Source of the DNA: Gordionus sp. m RMFG-2023
Taxonomy: Eukaryota; Nematomorpha; Gordioida; Chordodea; Parachordodidae
Length of the DNA: 64,000 bases
Assembly: GCF_954871325.1 (NCBI RefSeq)
Contig: NC_088775.1
Location: 35,875,561 to 35,939,560 of the forward strand
Direction of reading: 5' to 3'
Both the position numbers and the translations under genes were made by a program. The stretch's first letter is position 1. Each line of letters starts with the position of its first letter. The notes below the pieces were generated by a model. It did no database searches and was not told where the DNA came from. It worked only from the letters and a program-made list of their open reading frames with translations. Shown in pieces: positions 47,663 to 59,402 of this stretch.

Positions 47663-48882
47663 TAAAAATATTTTCATGACATGAATTTAAAATTATCAAC
47701 ATAGTATAGAGAAATTAATGGTATATAACCTAACTGCTTAGTAGTTATAATCTATGTTTTAGAACAATATTTTAATGCAAGAGATATATGGTTTTATTTA
47801 AAGAGCTCATCTTTATATTTTTAGATTATTAGATCAAATAATGGGAGATATAATAAACATCAGCAATAAAGTAAAAGGTGAAATTTAATTTCTATTTTTT
47901 ATATATATATAAAGCCGATTATTTATAATTATATACAAATAAAATTACTTCCTATTGTAGTCGATGGCTTTGTTAGATATTATAATATTGCCTAACCTGA
48001 AAATCGGGTTCGAATTGTACATCCATATTTTTTTTTAAATTTAGGTTGTTTTTCTTTTTTTATTTATCTAAACTAGGTATAATATTTAAAAGCCCGATGC
48101 TGCCTATCTCTAGTCTGTACTTTATATTTTTAGTCTTTATTTTATACCAAAAAGTGTCTGGGTAGATATGGTTAAGAAAATGAATAGTCTCGAATCAATA
48201 ATCATGAGTGTTACCTAGGCAATATATTAATATTATTATTATTTATCATTTGTAGTAATTGTAATTATAGTTTAGTAATTTTGAGGAAGGGAAAAGATCC
48301 TTACTAACATTCTAATTTATAAAATGATATGAAATTTATAGAATAATTGTAATACAAGTTTAAGTTAATTTGGTAAAACAAAAGACTCTGATCCCATTAG
48401 CTATTCAGAGGCGTCTTAACTTTCTCTCCTCAGATTTGGTGCATCATGTAGATTATATTAATTTATTGACAAAAAGTAGTATGCAATTGATACATAGCTT
48501 CTACATGACCTAAAATTTATTAGAGACAACCCTTCCCCCCCCCCGAAAAAAATAAATAATTTTTTTACCCTACCTTCTAAAAATTATTAGACCTATGTAG
48601 ACACTGCAAAGAAACAAGAAAAAATCTTTTAAATAGCTTAATCTTAAAATATAATTATATATAAGTAATGCTTATTTTATTTACCTTTGGAATATAATTA
48701 AATAATTATTAAAAATTGGAGGATATTTTTTTTTGTAATATAAAATACGAATTATTCAAAAAGAATTAATCCATTTTCTGCCATCCTAGTTTACGACAGA
48801 AATTATTCTATAAAACAATTCAAATGTATTTTAATATTATTTTATACTTATATTTGAATTGGGTCACTAATATTAAAATAAA
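47663..48882. other. Gene-poor stretch before the MULE
   Basis: AT-rich with nothing coding. AAAGCCCGATGCTGCC at about 48090 partly mirrors CTGCATCGAGCC at 47509. CAGAGGCGTCTTAAC at about 48406 looks like another hAT terminus. A C-run lies at 48535-48544. Confidence 0.35.
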
Positions 48883-48975
48883 GGTTATTGCCACTCTCGG
48901 GGGGTATATTACTTTTTTATATTTTATTTTTTTTTGTTATTTTTTTTATGTTATTTTTTTATGATATTTTTGAAT

Positions 48976-49543
48976 CCCGGAAAAAAAACCCCTGGAAAAA
49001 AACCCCGGAAAATAAACTCCCGGAAAATAAACCCCCGGAAAATAAACCCCCGGAAAATAAACCCCCGGAAAATAAACCCCCCGGAAAATAAACCCCCGGA
49101 AAAAAAACCCCTGGAAAAAAACCCCGGAAAATAAACCCCCGGAAAATAAACCCCCGGAAAATAAACCCCCGGAAAATAAACCCCCGGAAAATAAACCCCC
49201 GGAAAATAAACCCCCGGAAAAAAAACCCCTGGAAAAAAACCCCGGAAAATAAACCCCCGAAAAAAAAACCCCTGGAAAAAAACCCCGGAAAATAAACCCC
49301 CGGAAAATAAACCCCCGGAAAATAAACCCCCGGAAAATAAACCCCCGGAAAATAAACCCCCGGAAAATAAACCCCCGGAAAATAAACCCCCGGAAAATAA
49401 ACCCCCGGAAAATAAACCCCCGGAAAAAAACCCCCGGAAAATAAACCCTCAGGAAAAAAACCCTCGGAAAATAAACCCCCAGGAAAAAAACCCCCGGAAA
49501 ATAAACCCCCAGGAAAAAAAACCCCCCGGAAAATATTCCCCAA
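48976..49543. repeat. 15-bp minisatellite CCCCCGGAAAATAAA, left arm
   Basis: About 37 tandem units of CCCCCGGAAAATAAA with variants carrying AAAAAAA, CCCCTGG or CCCCCAGG. The composite block with CCCCTGGAAAAAAACCCCGG recurs several times. Open frames over this stretch on both strands (Phe-Arg-Gly-Phe-Ile-like repeats) are a by-product of a repeat unit divisible by three. Confidence 0.97.
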
Positions 49544-49839
49544 GAATTTTTTTTCATTTTTATAGAATTTACAATAATATAGGTATATTTATATTTGGCT
49601 TACTCTCCATAAAAAAATGCTTAAATAAGAAAAACTGATGTTTAAATTGGTACTGGGAAAAAATGCCTCAGTAAAATAACTATGTATTGTAAAAAAAATT
49701 TGCTATAGTAAAAATACAATACCATCTTTAAATATAATATTAAATAGACTAAATTTGACAAAACTTAAAAATAAGAAATGTTTATTTAATTGGTAAATCA
49801 TGATTATGTATATACAAATTTTATAATTTATAATAATAA

Positions 49840-51127
49840 TTATATGGGTTGACATCGAATATTGAAGGAAATCGCTCTTATAAAATCTGGAAGGCTTCGC
49901 ACCCCATCACGGTATTCTTCGCAAAGTTTCTTTAGCTGAATCTGGTTGTTAGAACTCTGCGATTTTGTTTTCGATGTCCAACTACCTACGCGCCATCTTT
50001 CAAGTGTGGTTTCATCGGCAGCCACCTTGCATTTCATTTTTTAAATGAGTACCCAGATTGATGGGTGTTTATTCCCAACCAGATTAAAAAAAACGATGAT
50101 TCCAACCTTCGCAATGATTATTTGTTCGTTCTTCATCTGAGAGAGTGCTCTGATTCTTGTTCCAGGTTTCTATTCGACGTGTTTGGGATTGAGAATTGCT
50201 TCTTATGACCTCCCTTGATACTCCATTGACATAATTTTTATCGAAATAATCAAGAATATCCTTACAATTGCTCGGAGTAACCGATCTCAGGAATGTCATT
50301 GCATTGTTCATATCACATAACGGAACGAATGCTAAGCCGTCCATCATGCCACAAAAAAAACTTAGAGTTTCATCGGTCCTGTATTCGCTTTCCAGACCAA
50401 GCTTCTGAATTTTTCTATAGGTACTTTAACACAAATGGTACACAATAAACCGCTGTGATAAAAATATTGTTTATTGCTACTCTAATCACATATAATTGTA
50501 GAAAATTTTTTAGGGACATGGCAAAATTACCATCCATATACCACTCTGTCCTATTAGATATTAGATTCAAGGAATCATCTGTTGCGAACATTATTATGCG
50601 TTCTTCAGCTTGTGGGCCATTATCAAATAATAAAAATCGTTTTCAGTTCTGGGAGCCACAATTTGCCCAATCACCTATAATATTTAAATTTTTATGAAAA
50701 TATAATTATATTTAAACTAATACCTTCAATAACTATTCCAAATTCTCAAGATTTGAGGGTGTTGCATTGCTTTGTGATTTCTTAGAGTTCTTTTTATAGA
50801 ATCTTCCGATAACATATGCGACTGAACTCTTTGGTCTAATTTTACAATTTCCTCTGCATAAATTTGAAGAGGTTTTGCCAAAGAGTCTGCACATCGCTTC
50901 TTCGTGTTAGCAATGGATTTCATTGCTACTAGTCCATCAATATTTGATGGATGATTATGAGCTGTATCAAGAACTGGGTCTTGATTATCGAGTGTTGAAA
51001 AAAGTATTGCTCGGCATTTAAAAGAAGAATACTTTGAGCAGCGCCATCTAATCTTGTTTGAGCATTTTTTATGTATGGTATAAGAATAACCTTCAAATAT
51101 GAGCTTTCCAGGATGAGTAAGATCCAT
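49840..51127 (-). pseudogene. FLYWCH MULE transposase with central deletion
   Basis: The ATG at 51127 starts MDLTHPGKLIFEGYSYTIHK, then KCSNKIRWRCSKYSSFKCRA and DTAHNHPSNIDGL, a complete FLYWCH finger. A probable intron (GTATTA to TATTATAG) ends at about 50680. Then come FLLFDNGPQAEERIIMFATD, NLISNRTEWYMDGNFAMS (first DDE Asp), KNFLQLYVIRV and VYCVPFVLKYL. Next comes, directly, KIQKLGLESEYRTDE, MDGLAFVPLCDMNNAMTFLR, RTNNHCEGWNHRFF, NLVGNKHPSIWVLI and KMKCKVAADETTLERW, ending near 49840. About 100 residues holding the middle of the catalytic domain and its second Asp are missing. One frameshift and one stop lie between HRFF and KMKC. It is therefore a non-autonomous copy. Confidence 0.88.
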
Positions 51128-51348
51128 TAAATTTTTTTTATAAAATATAAATTTTATGAATAAAATATTTTTGTAAATTTAATTTTTTTTTGTCTTTATA
51201 TACGGCATAAAGATCCAAATTATTATTGTTTAATTTTATAAATAAATACCAATTATAGCGTTTTTAATTGATAAACAATTTTTATTCTTTTGATTAAAAA
51301 TACATTTTAAAACATAATGATCATAATACATTTTAATATCTCTTCATT

Positions 51349-51470
51349 CCTGGGGGTTTTTATTTCCTGGGGGTTTTTTTCCGGGGGTTTTATTTCCTGG
51401 GGGTTTTTTTCCGGGGGTTTTTTTCCTGGGGGTTTATTTTCCGGGGGTTTTTTCCGGGGTTTTTTTTTCC
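51349..51470. repeat. Minisatellite, right arm (inverted)
   Basis: About eight units of CCTGGGGGTTTTTTTCC or CCGGGGGTTTTATTT, the reverse complement of the left-arm minisatellite. It lies just inside the right TIR of the MULE. Confidence 0.95.
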
Positions 51471-51837
51471 TATTACCAAAAAGAATATACCCCCCTAGAG
51501 TGGCAGTAACCAAAATAAACTTTAATTTGGCATCTTATAAAAAAATTCAATTATAGAATAAGAAGATAGACGAAACTTTATTGATATAAATTTATTTATA
51601 ATACATAATTTTAAAATTTATATTTTATAAAAATTTCATGCAAATATATAATTATTTACCATTTCAATCATCTCTGTGGTTATATTGCACATCATAATTA
51701 ATTTCAAATCCATTTTAAATTTGAGACAACTTAAGCCATTAAGCATATTGAAATTCATAATGTGAGATTTAAAAAAAAATCAATGAGATTTTGAAATATT
51801 AAATTAGCCGTGAGATACTGAAAATTTAAATGGCCCC

Positions 51838-51950
51838 CATTGTTTTGAAGTGAGAAAAATATAAATATCATGATTTAAGTTTCACAAGGTATTGGCCTTG
51901 AGATTTTGATGGTGTGACATTTTAAATCTCATGGTTTTCACTTTCACACA
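51838..51950. repeat. Right member of an inverted repeat pair
   Basis: Inverted partner of 47511-47662. GATTTTGATGGTGTGACATT and GGTTTTCACTTTCACACAT are the clearest shared strings. It abuts the left end of the next hAT at about 51953. Confidence 0.5.
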
Positions 51951-52279
51951 TACAGTAGAGATCTGGAAAAGACCTAAGTACCCGGCCTGAACCCTGCCCG
52001 ACCTGAACGGGCTTCGGTCCGGGTCGGGCCTATTTCTTTTAGAAAAAATTGGGTTTGGGCTGGGACGGGACAGGCCTTATTTTCAAAAAAATTCGGGCCA
52101 TGTCGGGCCTTGGATTTTTTTTAAAATATATCTAATTTATCAATTTTATGTTGAATTTTTTATGCAAATTAAAAATATTTGACTTTATTTATAAAAAAAC
52201 TAGAAACCATATAACATATATCTTTTATTTTGAGTAATTATAAAAATTAATTTCTATATTTAATATTTTACTAAATAAA

Positions 52280-52540
52280 TGGAATCTAGGAAAATAATTC
52301 CCCTGAAAAAAATTCCCTGGAATAAAATATCCAGGAAAATAATTACCCAGATAATAATTCTCAGTAAAAAAATCCCCAGGAAATAAATTCCCTATGCCAC
52401 TGAAAATTATTTTTAGGAAAAAATTTCCCCGAAAAAAAAATTCCCCGTTTTTTGATATTAAAAATTAAAATTAATAAAATAGGAGAAAAAATTCCCTATA
52501 AATAAATCCAAGATAAAAAAATCCCCAAATAAAATTGTCC
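52280..52540. repeat. Degenerate minisatellite related to the MULE arms
   Basis: Repeated words such as AGGAAAATAATTCCCC, CCAGGAAATAAATTCCC and GGAAAAAATTTCCCCG at irregular 14-20 bp spacing look like a decayed form of the CCCCCGGAAAATAAA unit at 48976-49543. Either it is an older MULE end of the same family or the family X-like host already carried this repeat. Confidence 0.6.
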
Positions 52541-53658
52541 AAAATTTTAATAACCTAATTTATAAAATATTATCGAATAACCTTAAAGCATATAATATTT
52601 AACGTTATTGTCTTATACCGAATCTAGTTTTAATAATATTTAAGCAAAGAATTTTTATAACATAAACTTGCTTATATATCATACCCCTAACTTTAATTAG
52701 CCCCTAGATAGCTGGAAAGTAATAAAGATTGATTTGATATAAATTTACTTCTCATATTCTCAATTACTGTTTATAAAATAGTTAACCCTATAATTTTTTA
52801 TCTGAGCATTGTAAAAATATTATATTATGATAGTTTCATTTTCATCTTACTCACTCCTCTTAATTAGGTGTCATTCTAAAACACGTCTTAAACTTTGACA
52901 ATACTCAAAGCTCAGAAAAATTCTGAATATCCAGAATTATTTCTTAATACTCAGATATAAAACTTTCCCAGAAAACGGATATTCAATTTAAAAAATAAAT
53001 TGCTCAGAAAAATATAAGAATGAATAAAATATTTTTTTCTAAGAAAATAGTCACTATCTCGGTATTGATTTCGCTCTTTTGTCTCGATATTGACTTCGGT
53101 TTGCATTAATAAATTCGGTATATATTTCACAAAATAGTTTACTCTAAATTGTCTTTGCGATTTAGTTATACCTTCTCTATAAGATTTTCGCCATTATGCG
53201 ATAAAAGTTTAGCGATTATGTATTAGCTCTAAAGTAATCTCGATAAAAGTTCTGCTATAAGAAATTATCGATATGGTCTTCGCTGAATAGCATGCGAATG
53301 TGAATTCGCGACATTTATCGATAAAATCAATTTTCTCTAATAAACCTTGGCGAAAATGTATTTTGTGTAAAAAATTTTAAAAATAAAAATATTTTTTTAA
53401 TAAATAATTTAAATTTTTTTAAATTTTATTAACTTTCTTTTGTGGAATCATTTATTTAATATTAGCGTTTTTCATTTTCTTCCTGGACTTCCATTTTATT
53501 TAGATATTGATATCATAAATTATTTTCTAGTGTAGCTAATAATATTTTATTATGTAAATTTATTAATGCTATGTTATAGAAATACGTTGATTATTTTGAA
53601 TGTGAATTATTTTGTAGTGCAAGTAATAATATTTTAATTTAAATTATAATGCACAACA

Positions 53659-54525
53659 CGTTGGCCCTCAAATTGTATGATGTTAGAACAATTATTAAGT
53701 TTTAAAGATTTCTGTAATGATTTTATTATAGGAGCATGTGAAGTCATTTTGTCGAAAGATGATTGGTGCCAAATAAAGGACCTTACTAGTGTATAAATTC
53801 CTTTAAAAATAACAATATCAAGATAACAATCAGAACATATATGATTATTTGATTTTTATATCATATGGATTAGATGCCGTTTATTAAGAAAAATTTACAG
53901 TCCTTTTTATACGAAATATTAGAAAACATGAAAATTTGAGAGCAACAATACAAAATAGTGTTGTATATGCTTCTATATATTTAGACTCTCGATATCAAGT
54001 TTTATTGAGTATTGAGCAAAAAAAATGGCTAAAGACCATCTTAAGGATTCATGGCATACGCAAAACTCTATTATTTACAATATATTGGAGGCTACGACAA
54101 TACCTACTGGTTGTAGTGGTAATAATAATTATGATAGCAACATTGATGATCTTGAAATTTTACTTTTAGATAGAGAAAAAAAAATCAAATTATCATCAGA
54201 TAGAAAGGAGGATCAAAAAATGCCTATCACATCTTTAATAGAAAAATTCTCAGAAGTTAGGTGAATAAATAAGGATACAAATATTTTAAAATTCTAGGAA
54301 GAAAATTCTTCAATATATCCAGAATTATATATCTTATCTTGAATCTTCATGGCTGTACTGGTGACACAAATACAATAATTTTATAAATATAACTATCTAT
54401 TTTAGGTAAGGGTAGAACGTGAATTTTCATCTTTGAAATATATTGTCTAATTTACTTGAATCTCAATGATGATATTTTAGAAGAAATTATGATTGTGCGA
54501 TTGAATAAAATATTTAAAATATAAA
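53659..54525 (+). pseudogene. hAT transposase C-terminal half, decayed
   Basis: Plus-strand pieces: RWPSNCMMLEQLLSFKDFCN, then LSKDDWCQIKDLTS, VVYASIYLDSRYQVLLSIEQ (open frame 53936-54169) and near 54410 VRVEREFSSLKYIV, which is the C-terminal dimerisation motif. The order RW-x-S, A-x-x-LDPRY-like and ER-x-FS-x-LK is that of hAT transposases. It lacks the N-terminal half in readable form and has numerous stops and frameshifts. Confidence 0.75.
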
Positions 54526-54715
54526 TTACAATTGTAAATTATGAATATGTATATATTGAAGTATAATAATAAATAAAAAAAAATTTTTATTTTGAGGCAT
54601 TATTTATATGTTCCCTGGACTCGGGTCCTGTTTAAATTTGGTTCCACCCAAACCTGGACCCTTTTTTTGTCAAAGGGTTCACATCCTGGTCGACATATTA
54701 AATTTTTTCTCAGGG

Positions 54716-55559
54716 ATAGATTTTACAATGTCTTAAAATTTGTAATTGTTTAGTTATATTTTTTTAAATACCGTACAAGAATTAATTATATTTTATTGAA
54801 TTATATTTTTTTTAAATTTAGTTATTTACAATAAATTTTTAATATAATCTGTATAAAATTTCTACATTTTGAAATTTATTTTATTGTATATTATTATTAA
54901 AATAAATGCATAGTTAAATAAGGGAATGTTATTTATACTTTTTTATTAATAAATATCCATAATGAAATTCTCTAAAATTTAATTAAAATAATATTTTGAA
55001 CAGTCAATAAGATATATTGAGTGATCATAAAAAATGGAAGGTTTGGGGGGGGGGGCAATTTTTTTTCTTCTTTCTACACTGGATGGATTGATTTACAATT
55101 AACTAAACATTGATAAAATTTTTAGAATAATGCTTTCAGTCGCTTATTAATCATAAATTTGGCCAAAATTCTGTTACTAATATTTTTCATTTATGCTGGC
55201 TACTAGTGGTTAGAACACTAATAAAGCACACAATATTGCCAAAATTTAAAAATAAGGTTTGGGGGCGAAGCCCCCCCCCAAAAAAAAATCCCCCCCCCCC
55301 GCTATGGATAAATCCTGGCAAACCTATTTATGCCGAACCCAACTTAAATCAAACCGATATACGATTTTGATTTGTAGTTGAACCCGAATCGAATCTGACC
55401 AAAATAATTCTTAGGTTCTAAGCACTGCTAAAAATGGTTTTGATTTTTTATTTAATGTTAATAAAAAATATGATTTATTTGATGTCTTAATAATTTCTAT
55501 TCCAATTCTCAAATATCCTAAGCAAATTTGTGGGCATAGGCTTTTGATCCCCTGCCTTA
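54716..55559. other. Gene-poor stretch with G and C homopolymers
   Basis: G-run at 55046-55056. GGGGGCGAAGCCCCCCCCC at 55261, followed by an A-run and a second C-run, then GCTATGGATAAATCCTGG ending near 55318. That end resembles CAGGATTTATCCATAGC, a hAT-like terminus on the minus strand. I did not find its partner. No gene seen. Confidence 0.45.
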
Positions 55560-56420
55560 TTGAGTATTTTAACTTTTTTCTCGTCATACACCAAATGTCA
55601 AATAATTACCAACACTTTTATCATAACTACGGATCTCCATCTGGAGTTGACTTTAGACCTAAATCAACCGCACCAAATGCTCCCTTGCTTATACCCTCAT
55701 ACAACAAGACTGGGACCTTCCTTTAATCCAGCATTTTACTGAATCTTTTTTACTAGAAGACTCGTTTGAAGTGCCTTTCCTTGATTTTTAACTTAGATAT
55801 CACCTCCTAAATAATCAAGGTAGTTCTTCATCAACAATACAACTTTTAAACTTTGGTTATGAGTGGCTCGAGGTTATCACTTGCTTCAACCTTGGTTTGC
55901 TTTTCAACGAAGAACTTCGGATAGAAATGGGCCTTCATTTAGGGATGTGATATTGTCACACCCTCATCTTGCAAACTCTGTTAGCTTTCTGTCGACAGCC
56001 CAGGTCATCACCCTTTTCATTGGCGTCTCCCAAAAAACCGCCATCTAAGAAACCAAACAGTAAATTCGATTATAGTTAGAGCTCTCCGCTCAGCCAATAT
56101 TCCATCAATGTTGGAACCCGTAGAACTTCGCAAGCAATATTAGGTCTGAATGATAATCAATTCATGAAGTAGCTGAATTCCATCAGCCTGGAATTACACA
56201 TGTGTTGATCGTTTTGCACCATGATTTCCCTCAAATTCGTTGGTTAGAGCGGAAATTATGAAAATTAATAAATATAATAAGACTACTAATATCACTTTCC
56301 TCAATGCCTCCGACACAATCGGTGCTTTCGGATCCAGGGCCCGGGAATTCTTTAAAACACTAGATCATAAAAATTCGCTTAATTTCAAATGATCCTCAGG
56401 AAGGTTTTTTACCTTCAACG
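55560..56420 (+). pseudogene. LINE-like reverse-transcriptase C-terminal relic
   Basis: Plus-strand pieces in order: QQDWDLPLIQHFTESFLLED, LLFNEELRIEMGLHLGM, LSHPHLANS, NQTVNSIIVRALRSANIPS, MLEPVELRKQ, SLEYTCVDRFAP, VRAEIMKINKYNKTTNITFL, NASDTIGAFGSRARELFK. This is the same block order as 27830-29040 (Q-x-x-WD-x-PL, EELRI-x-x-GL-x-LG, IN-x-I-x-RAL, LEP, WDYT-x-VD, TLG-x-x-G). Many frame changes; dead. It probably represents a different insertion of the same retroelement family. Confidence 0.6.
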
Positions 56421-56999
56421 AATTTCAAATGTAAGTCACAAAGTATACCAATCCATGGTGCCATTACCTAGCACTTTCTCATGCTTTTTTAGACATATTT
56501 ATTATTATAAAATTTTAATATTTAAAAAATTTATACCTATTTTTTTAAAAATATATTTTCACATATTAGCCCCCCACGATTACACAAATATAAATGATAT
56601 TTATTATGTCTTAATTAGTACTTAGATATAATAGTTGATCTGTATTATAAAGATTATTAAAATGGGTATTAATATGTTAAAAAGCCTAATACTGATCGAG
56701 TTTAAAAAACGACTCGATTAAGATTATAACAAAGTAACATTATGTAAGCCTAAATATTTTGCAAATAGCTAACAGAAATGCTTGGACATCTATTTGCCAA
56801 ATCTCGATGCTTACATAGTATTATTTTAGCTAAAATCTTAATCAATTGGGCTTTTCAACAACACTGTTGAATATCATTTTTTTTATCTCAATTCATTTGT
56901 GTACAATATTATTTGGAAAGGTGTTATTTTCCTTATTTTTAAGAGATAATATTCAAATAATGTATATTTTACAACCTTTATATTTTGATATAAAAGGGC
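56421..56999. other. Gene-poor stretch
   Basis: AT-rich; nothing recognised. The short open frames 56389-56625 and 56846-57031 show no domain and probably arise by chance. Confidence 0.4.
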
Positions 57000-57183
57000 A
57001 ACGTTTTTATAATATATTATTATTATCTTAACGTTTGTAAATAGTTACATTTTTATATCCTGGAAATATAAATACAATTTTAATAAAAACCATAACCATT
57101 ATTTATACAGAAATGAAGCAGGAAAGCATATTTATTTAGCCGAAAAGGAATGGAATGCAAAAAAAATTGATTCCGGGTCCCTG
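57000..57183. mobile_element. Right end of a third family X element
   Basis: Ends GATTCCGGGTCCCTG at 57183, identical to the family X terminus (TCATTCCGGGTCCCTG at 42182) and preceded by family-like AACCATAACC words. No matching left end was found in the window. Confidence 0.6.
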
Positions 57184-57343
57184 TTAGTTATTAAAGACGT
57201 CTTTTGTTTCAGTACTTTTTAAATAAAAATATATCTATTCCTTATGATGGGTGAATCAGAAAATTCTCTTTATTTATAATGTATGAATAAGAAATGTGGC
57301 TAATATTTATTGTGATTTTAACTTTATTTAAGATGCAAAATAG

Positions 57344-59402
57344 CAGGGTTGGGCAAATTTTCAGAAAATTGTATTCGGATACAGATACAGATACTTTATA
57401 AAATTTTGTATTTAAGATACAAGATACTAGATACTTTAGATCAATAAGATATAAGATACAAGATACTTGTTTTTTTTAAAGTATCTAAGATACAAGATAC
57501 TTTTTTAAAAAACTTTATATAGTCAAAATCAAAATGTATAAAGCTTTATTTCTTATCTATAATATAAATTTATAAAAAAATATTTAAATTAATTGTAGAA
57601 AATAACAAATTTATTATAAAAGATTATGCGATATTCCATTTAATAATTATATAATTAGTAAATAATAAATCAGCATCATAAATTAGCATTATTTTTTAAT
57701 ATTATTAATTTTTCAAATGATTTATCGTTCAATCTTTGACGATTTGGTCTATTAACCATATTAGCAAAGCTAAATAATCTTTCAACAGGGGCTGAGGAGG
57801 GTAATATTGTGTTATATTTAATAAATATTTCTTTTATATATTTATAACTATTTAACATATTTATACTCCGCATGTCATCTTTCATATAATTTAGTACCTC
57901 TATTTCAATATCATTTATTGAATTATTAGAATTGGATGTGGTACTTTTAAGGCAAAAGTAATCATCATCTTCATCAATTGAAGATTTTTTTGACGTATTA
58001 ATTTCAATATTATTTTTAAAAATAATTAAAGCTTCATGTAATAACAAATCCTGAAGATTTTTTTTCTTTTTCACCATCAATTCAACGATTTTTAAAATAG
58101 GGATGAGAAATTGTTGCCAAAAATGCACTTTTAACATTGTTATCAAAATTATATATATTTTTAAATCTTTTATTTAAATAATTTTCTATGGCAACAGCTA
58201 ATGGTTTGCAAAATTGTAGATTGGTTTGAATTAAATTTGTAATTTTTTTAACGACATTTAAAATTGGAGCTGATTCTCCATAATAGCAGTTGATTTCACT
58301 CTGTATTTTGTCAATCGCTATAGCCAATGGGGCCATTATATTGCAATATTCTTCTAAATATTGAATTTCAATATCTCTTAATTTAGGAAATTCGTTCGCC
58401 TTTAAATTTTAATAAACTATGAAGACTATCATACAAACTATTCCATCTAGTGCATCAAGGTGTAACTAATTGTTTTCCTTAAACTACTTTGATAAGTTCT
58501 GCAGTTTTAGGCCTATTATTTGCATTCCATAGCTTAGTACATTCAGCTATTGCAGGATGATGAATTTTAGAAATGTTAGGAGAATCCTTAATAGCTCTCT
58601 CGACATCTGTTGTGGCAATTTTATCGTATGGCACAAACAACGAATGTGTTGAGGCATTGTTATTGAGGCTTCTTTAGACCATTAAATAAACAAATAAATA
58701 ATTTTATTTGAATAAAATTTTTTAGAAAATTTACAATATCATAATAAATTTTAAAGAAGTATTAAATAATTCAATGATTTCGAATTCTATACATTCATCA
58801 TCATTGATGTCAAAGTCATTCTCTACAGCTTCCATAGAATATGCAAACTCCTTGAAAGCTTTCTTAAAGTTAGAGCCGTTATCTGTAACAGTTGCTATAA
58901 CTTTTTCGTCAATACCAAAGTCACGATGAATTTCTTTATTATGATTTGAAGTACTTCAAAAAATTTGCCATTAAGTATGCTTAGTTTAAATTTATTGTTA
59001 TAATTTTCGGTTGAAGAATCATCTGAAGACGAAGATAAACATATTATTCTATTTTCTTCTTCCATAATTTTAAAATAGACAGATATAAAACGATTCAAAT
59101 ATGGTAGTTCTAATTGTTAGCAAATTGCTATATGACGACCAACGTCATATATCAAAAATTATCTTAAAATATCTATATTTTGATTAAATTTTTCATTTAA
59201 ATCTTAAAACAATATCATTTTAAATTTTAATACTATTTAAATTAACCAATATAAATTTTTTTTAAAGTATCTGTATCTTTTTGAATACAAAGTTAGTTAA
59301 GATAAAAATACTTTTAAATAATATGTATCTTAGATACTGGATACAAGATAATTTCCAAAATTTTAAAAAAGATACAAGTATCCGCGATACTGCCCAACCC
59401 TG
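57344..59402 (-). mobile_element. hAT transposon, 2.06 kb, CAGGGTTGGGCA ends
   Basis: TIRs CAGGGTTGGGCA at 57344 and TGCCCAACCCTG ending at 59402. Perfect 8-bp TSDs CAAAATAG lie at 57336-57343 and 59403-59410. Both subterminal regions are rich in AGATAC/AAGATACAAGATAC words, likely transposase-binding repeats. One broken transposase lies on the minus strand. Confidence 0.95.
57676..59065 (-). pseudogene. hAT transposase (PSSAPVERLFS type), broken
   Basis: Minus-strand order: MEEENRIICLSSSSDDSS at 59065, VIATVTDNGSNFKKAFKEFA near 58880 (catalytic D-N-G-S-N-F block), IAECTKLWNANNRPKTAELI near 58530, CTRWNSLYDSLHSLLKF near 58430, APLAIAIDKIQSEINCYYGE (open frame 58336-58082), then LPSSAPVERLFSFANMVNRP and LNDKSFEKLIILKNN ending at 57676. 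The start Met at 59065 is the first that leads into the acidic, Ser-rich N-terminus. The BED finger and part of the RNase-H domain are missing, and there are several frameshifts, so the copy is non-autonomous. Confidence 0.88.

Larger units (their letters stand above)
48883..51511 (-). mobile_element. MULE with minisatellite-bearing terminal inverted repeats
   Basis: Terminal inverted repeats of about 29 bp: GGTTATTGCCACTCTCGGGG at 48883, and GGTTACTGCCACTCTAGGGG read inward from 51511, both continuing GGTATATT with two mismatches in total. Perfect 8-bp flanking repeats AAAATAAA lie at 48875-48882 and 51512-51519. Directly inside each TIR is the same 15-bp minisatellite in mirrored orientation, about 560 bp on the left and 120 bp on the right. 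Between them lies an internally deleted FLYWCH MULE transposase on the minus strand. The total is 2629 bp. Confidence 0.93.
51953..54715 (+). mobile_element. hAT relic with GGGTCGGGCC-type subterminal sequence
   Basis: The left end starts CAGTAGAGATCTGG, followed by GC-rich TACCCGGCCTGAACCCTGCC and GGGTCGGGCC strings. The likely right end near 54692-54714 (complement CTGAGAAAAAATTTAATATG) is preceded by related strings (GGACTCGGGTCCTG, AAACCTGGACCC). No clean TSD was found, so the limits are approximate. The plus-strand transposase relic lies at 53659-54525. Confidence 0.55.

Noticed and set aside
48946-49557. Long open frames of about 200 codons with Phe-Arg-Gly-Phe/Phe-Pro-Gly-Val repeats on the minus strand, and shorter ones on the plus strand
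   Set aside because: They are translations of the 15-bp minisatellite, whose unit length is a multiple of three and keeps frames open. There is no support for a protein.
51307-51556. Open frames over the right minisatellite arm
   Set aside because: Same cause: tandem repeats divisible by three.
53036-53360. Cluster of GCGATAAAAG/TTATCGATAAA words as a separate palindromic element
   Set aside because: Suggestive, but I could not define ends or a TSD.
54692-55318. hAT element between CAGGGATAG at 54714 and the terminus near 55318
   Set aside because: The two ends do not match and no TSD is present.
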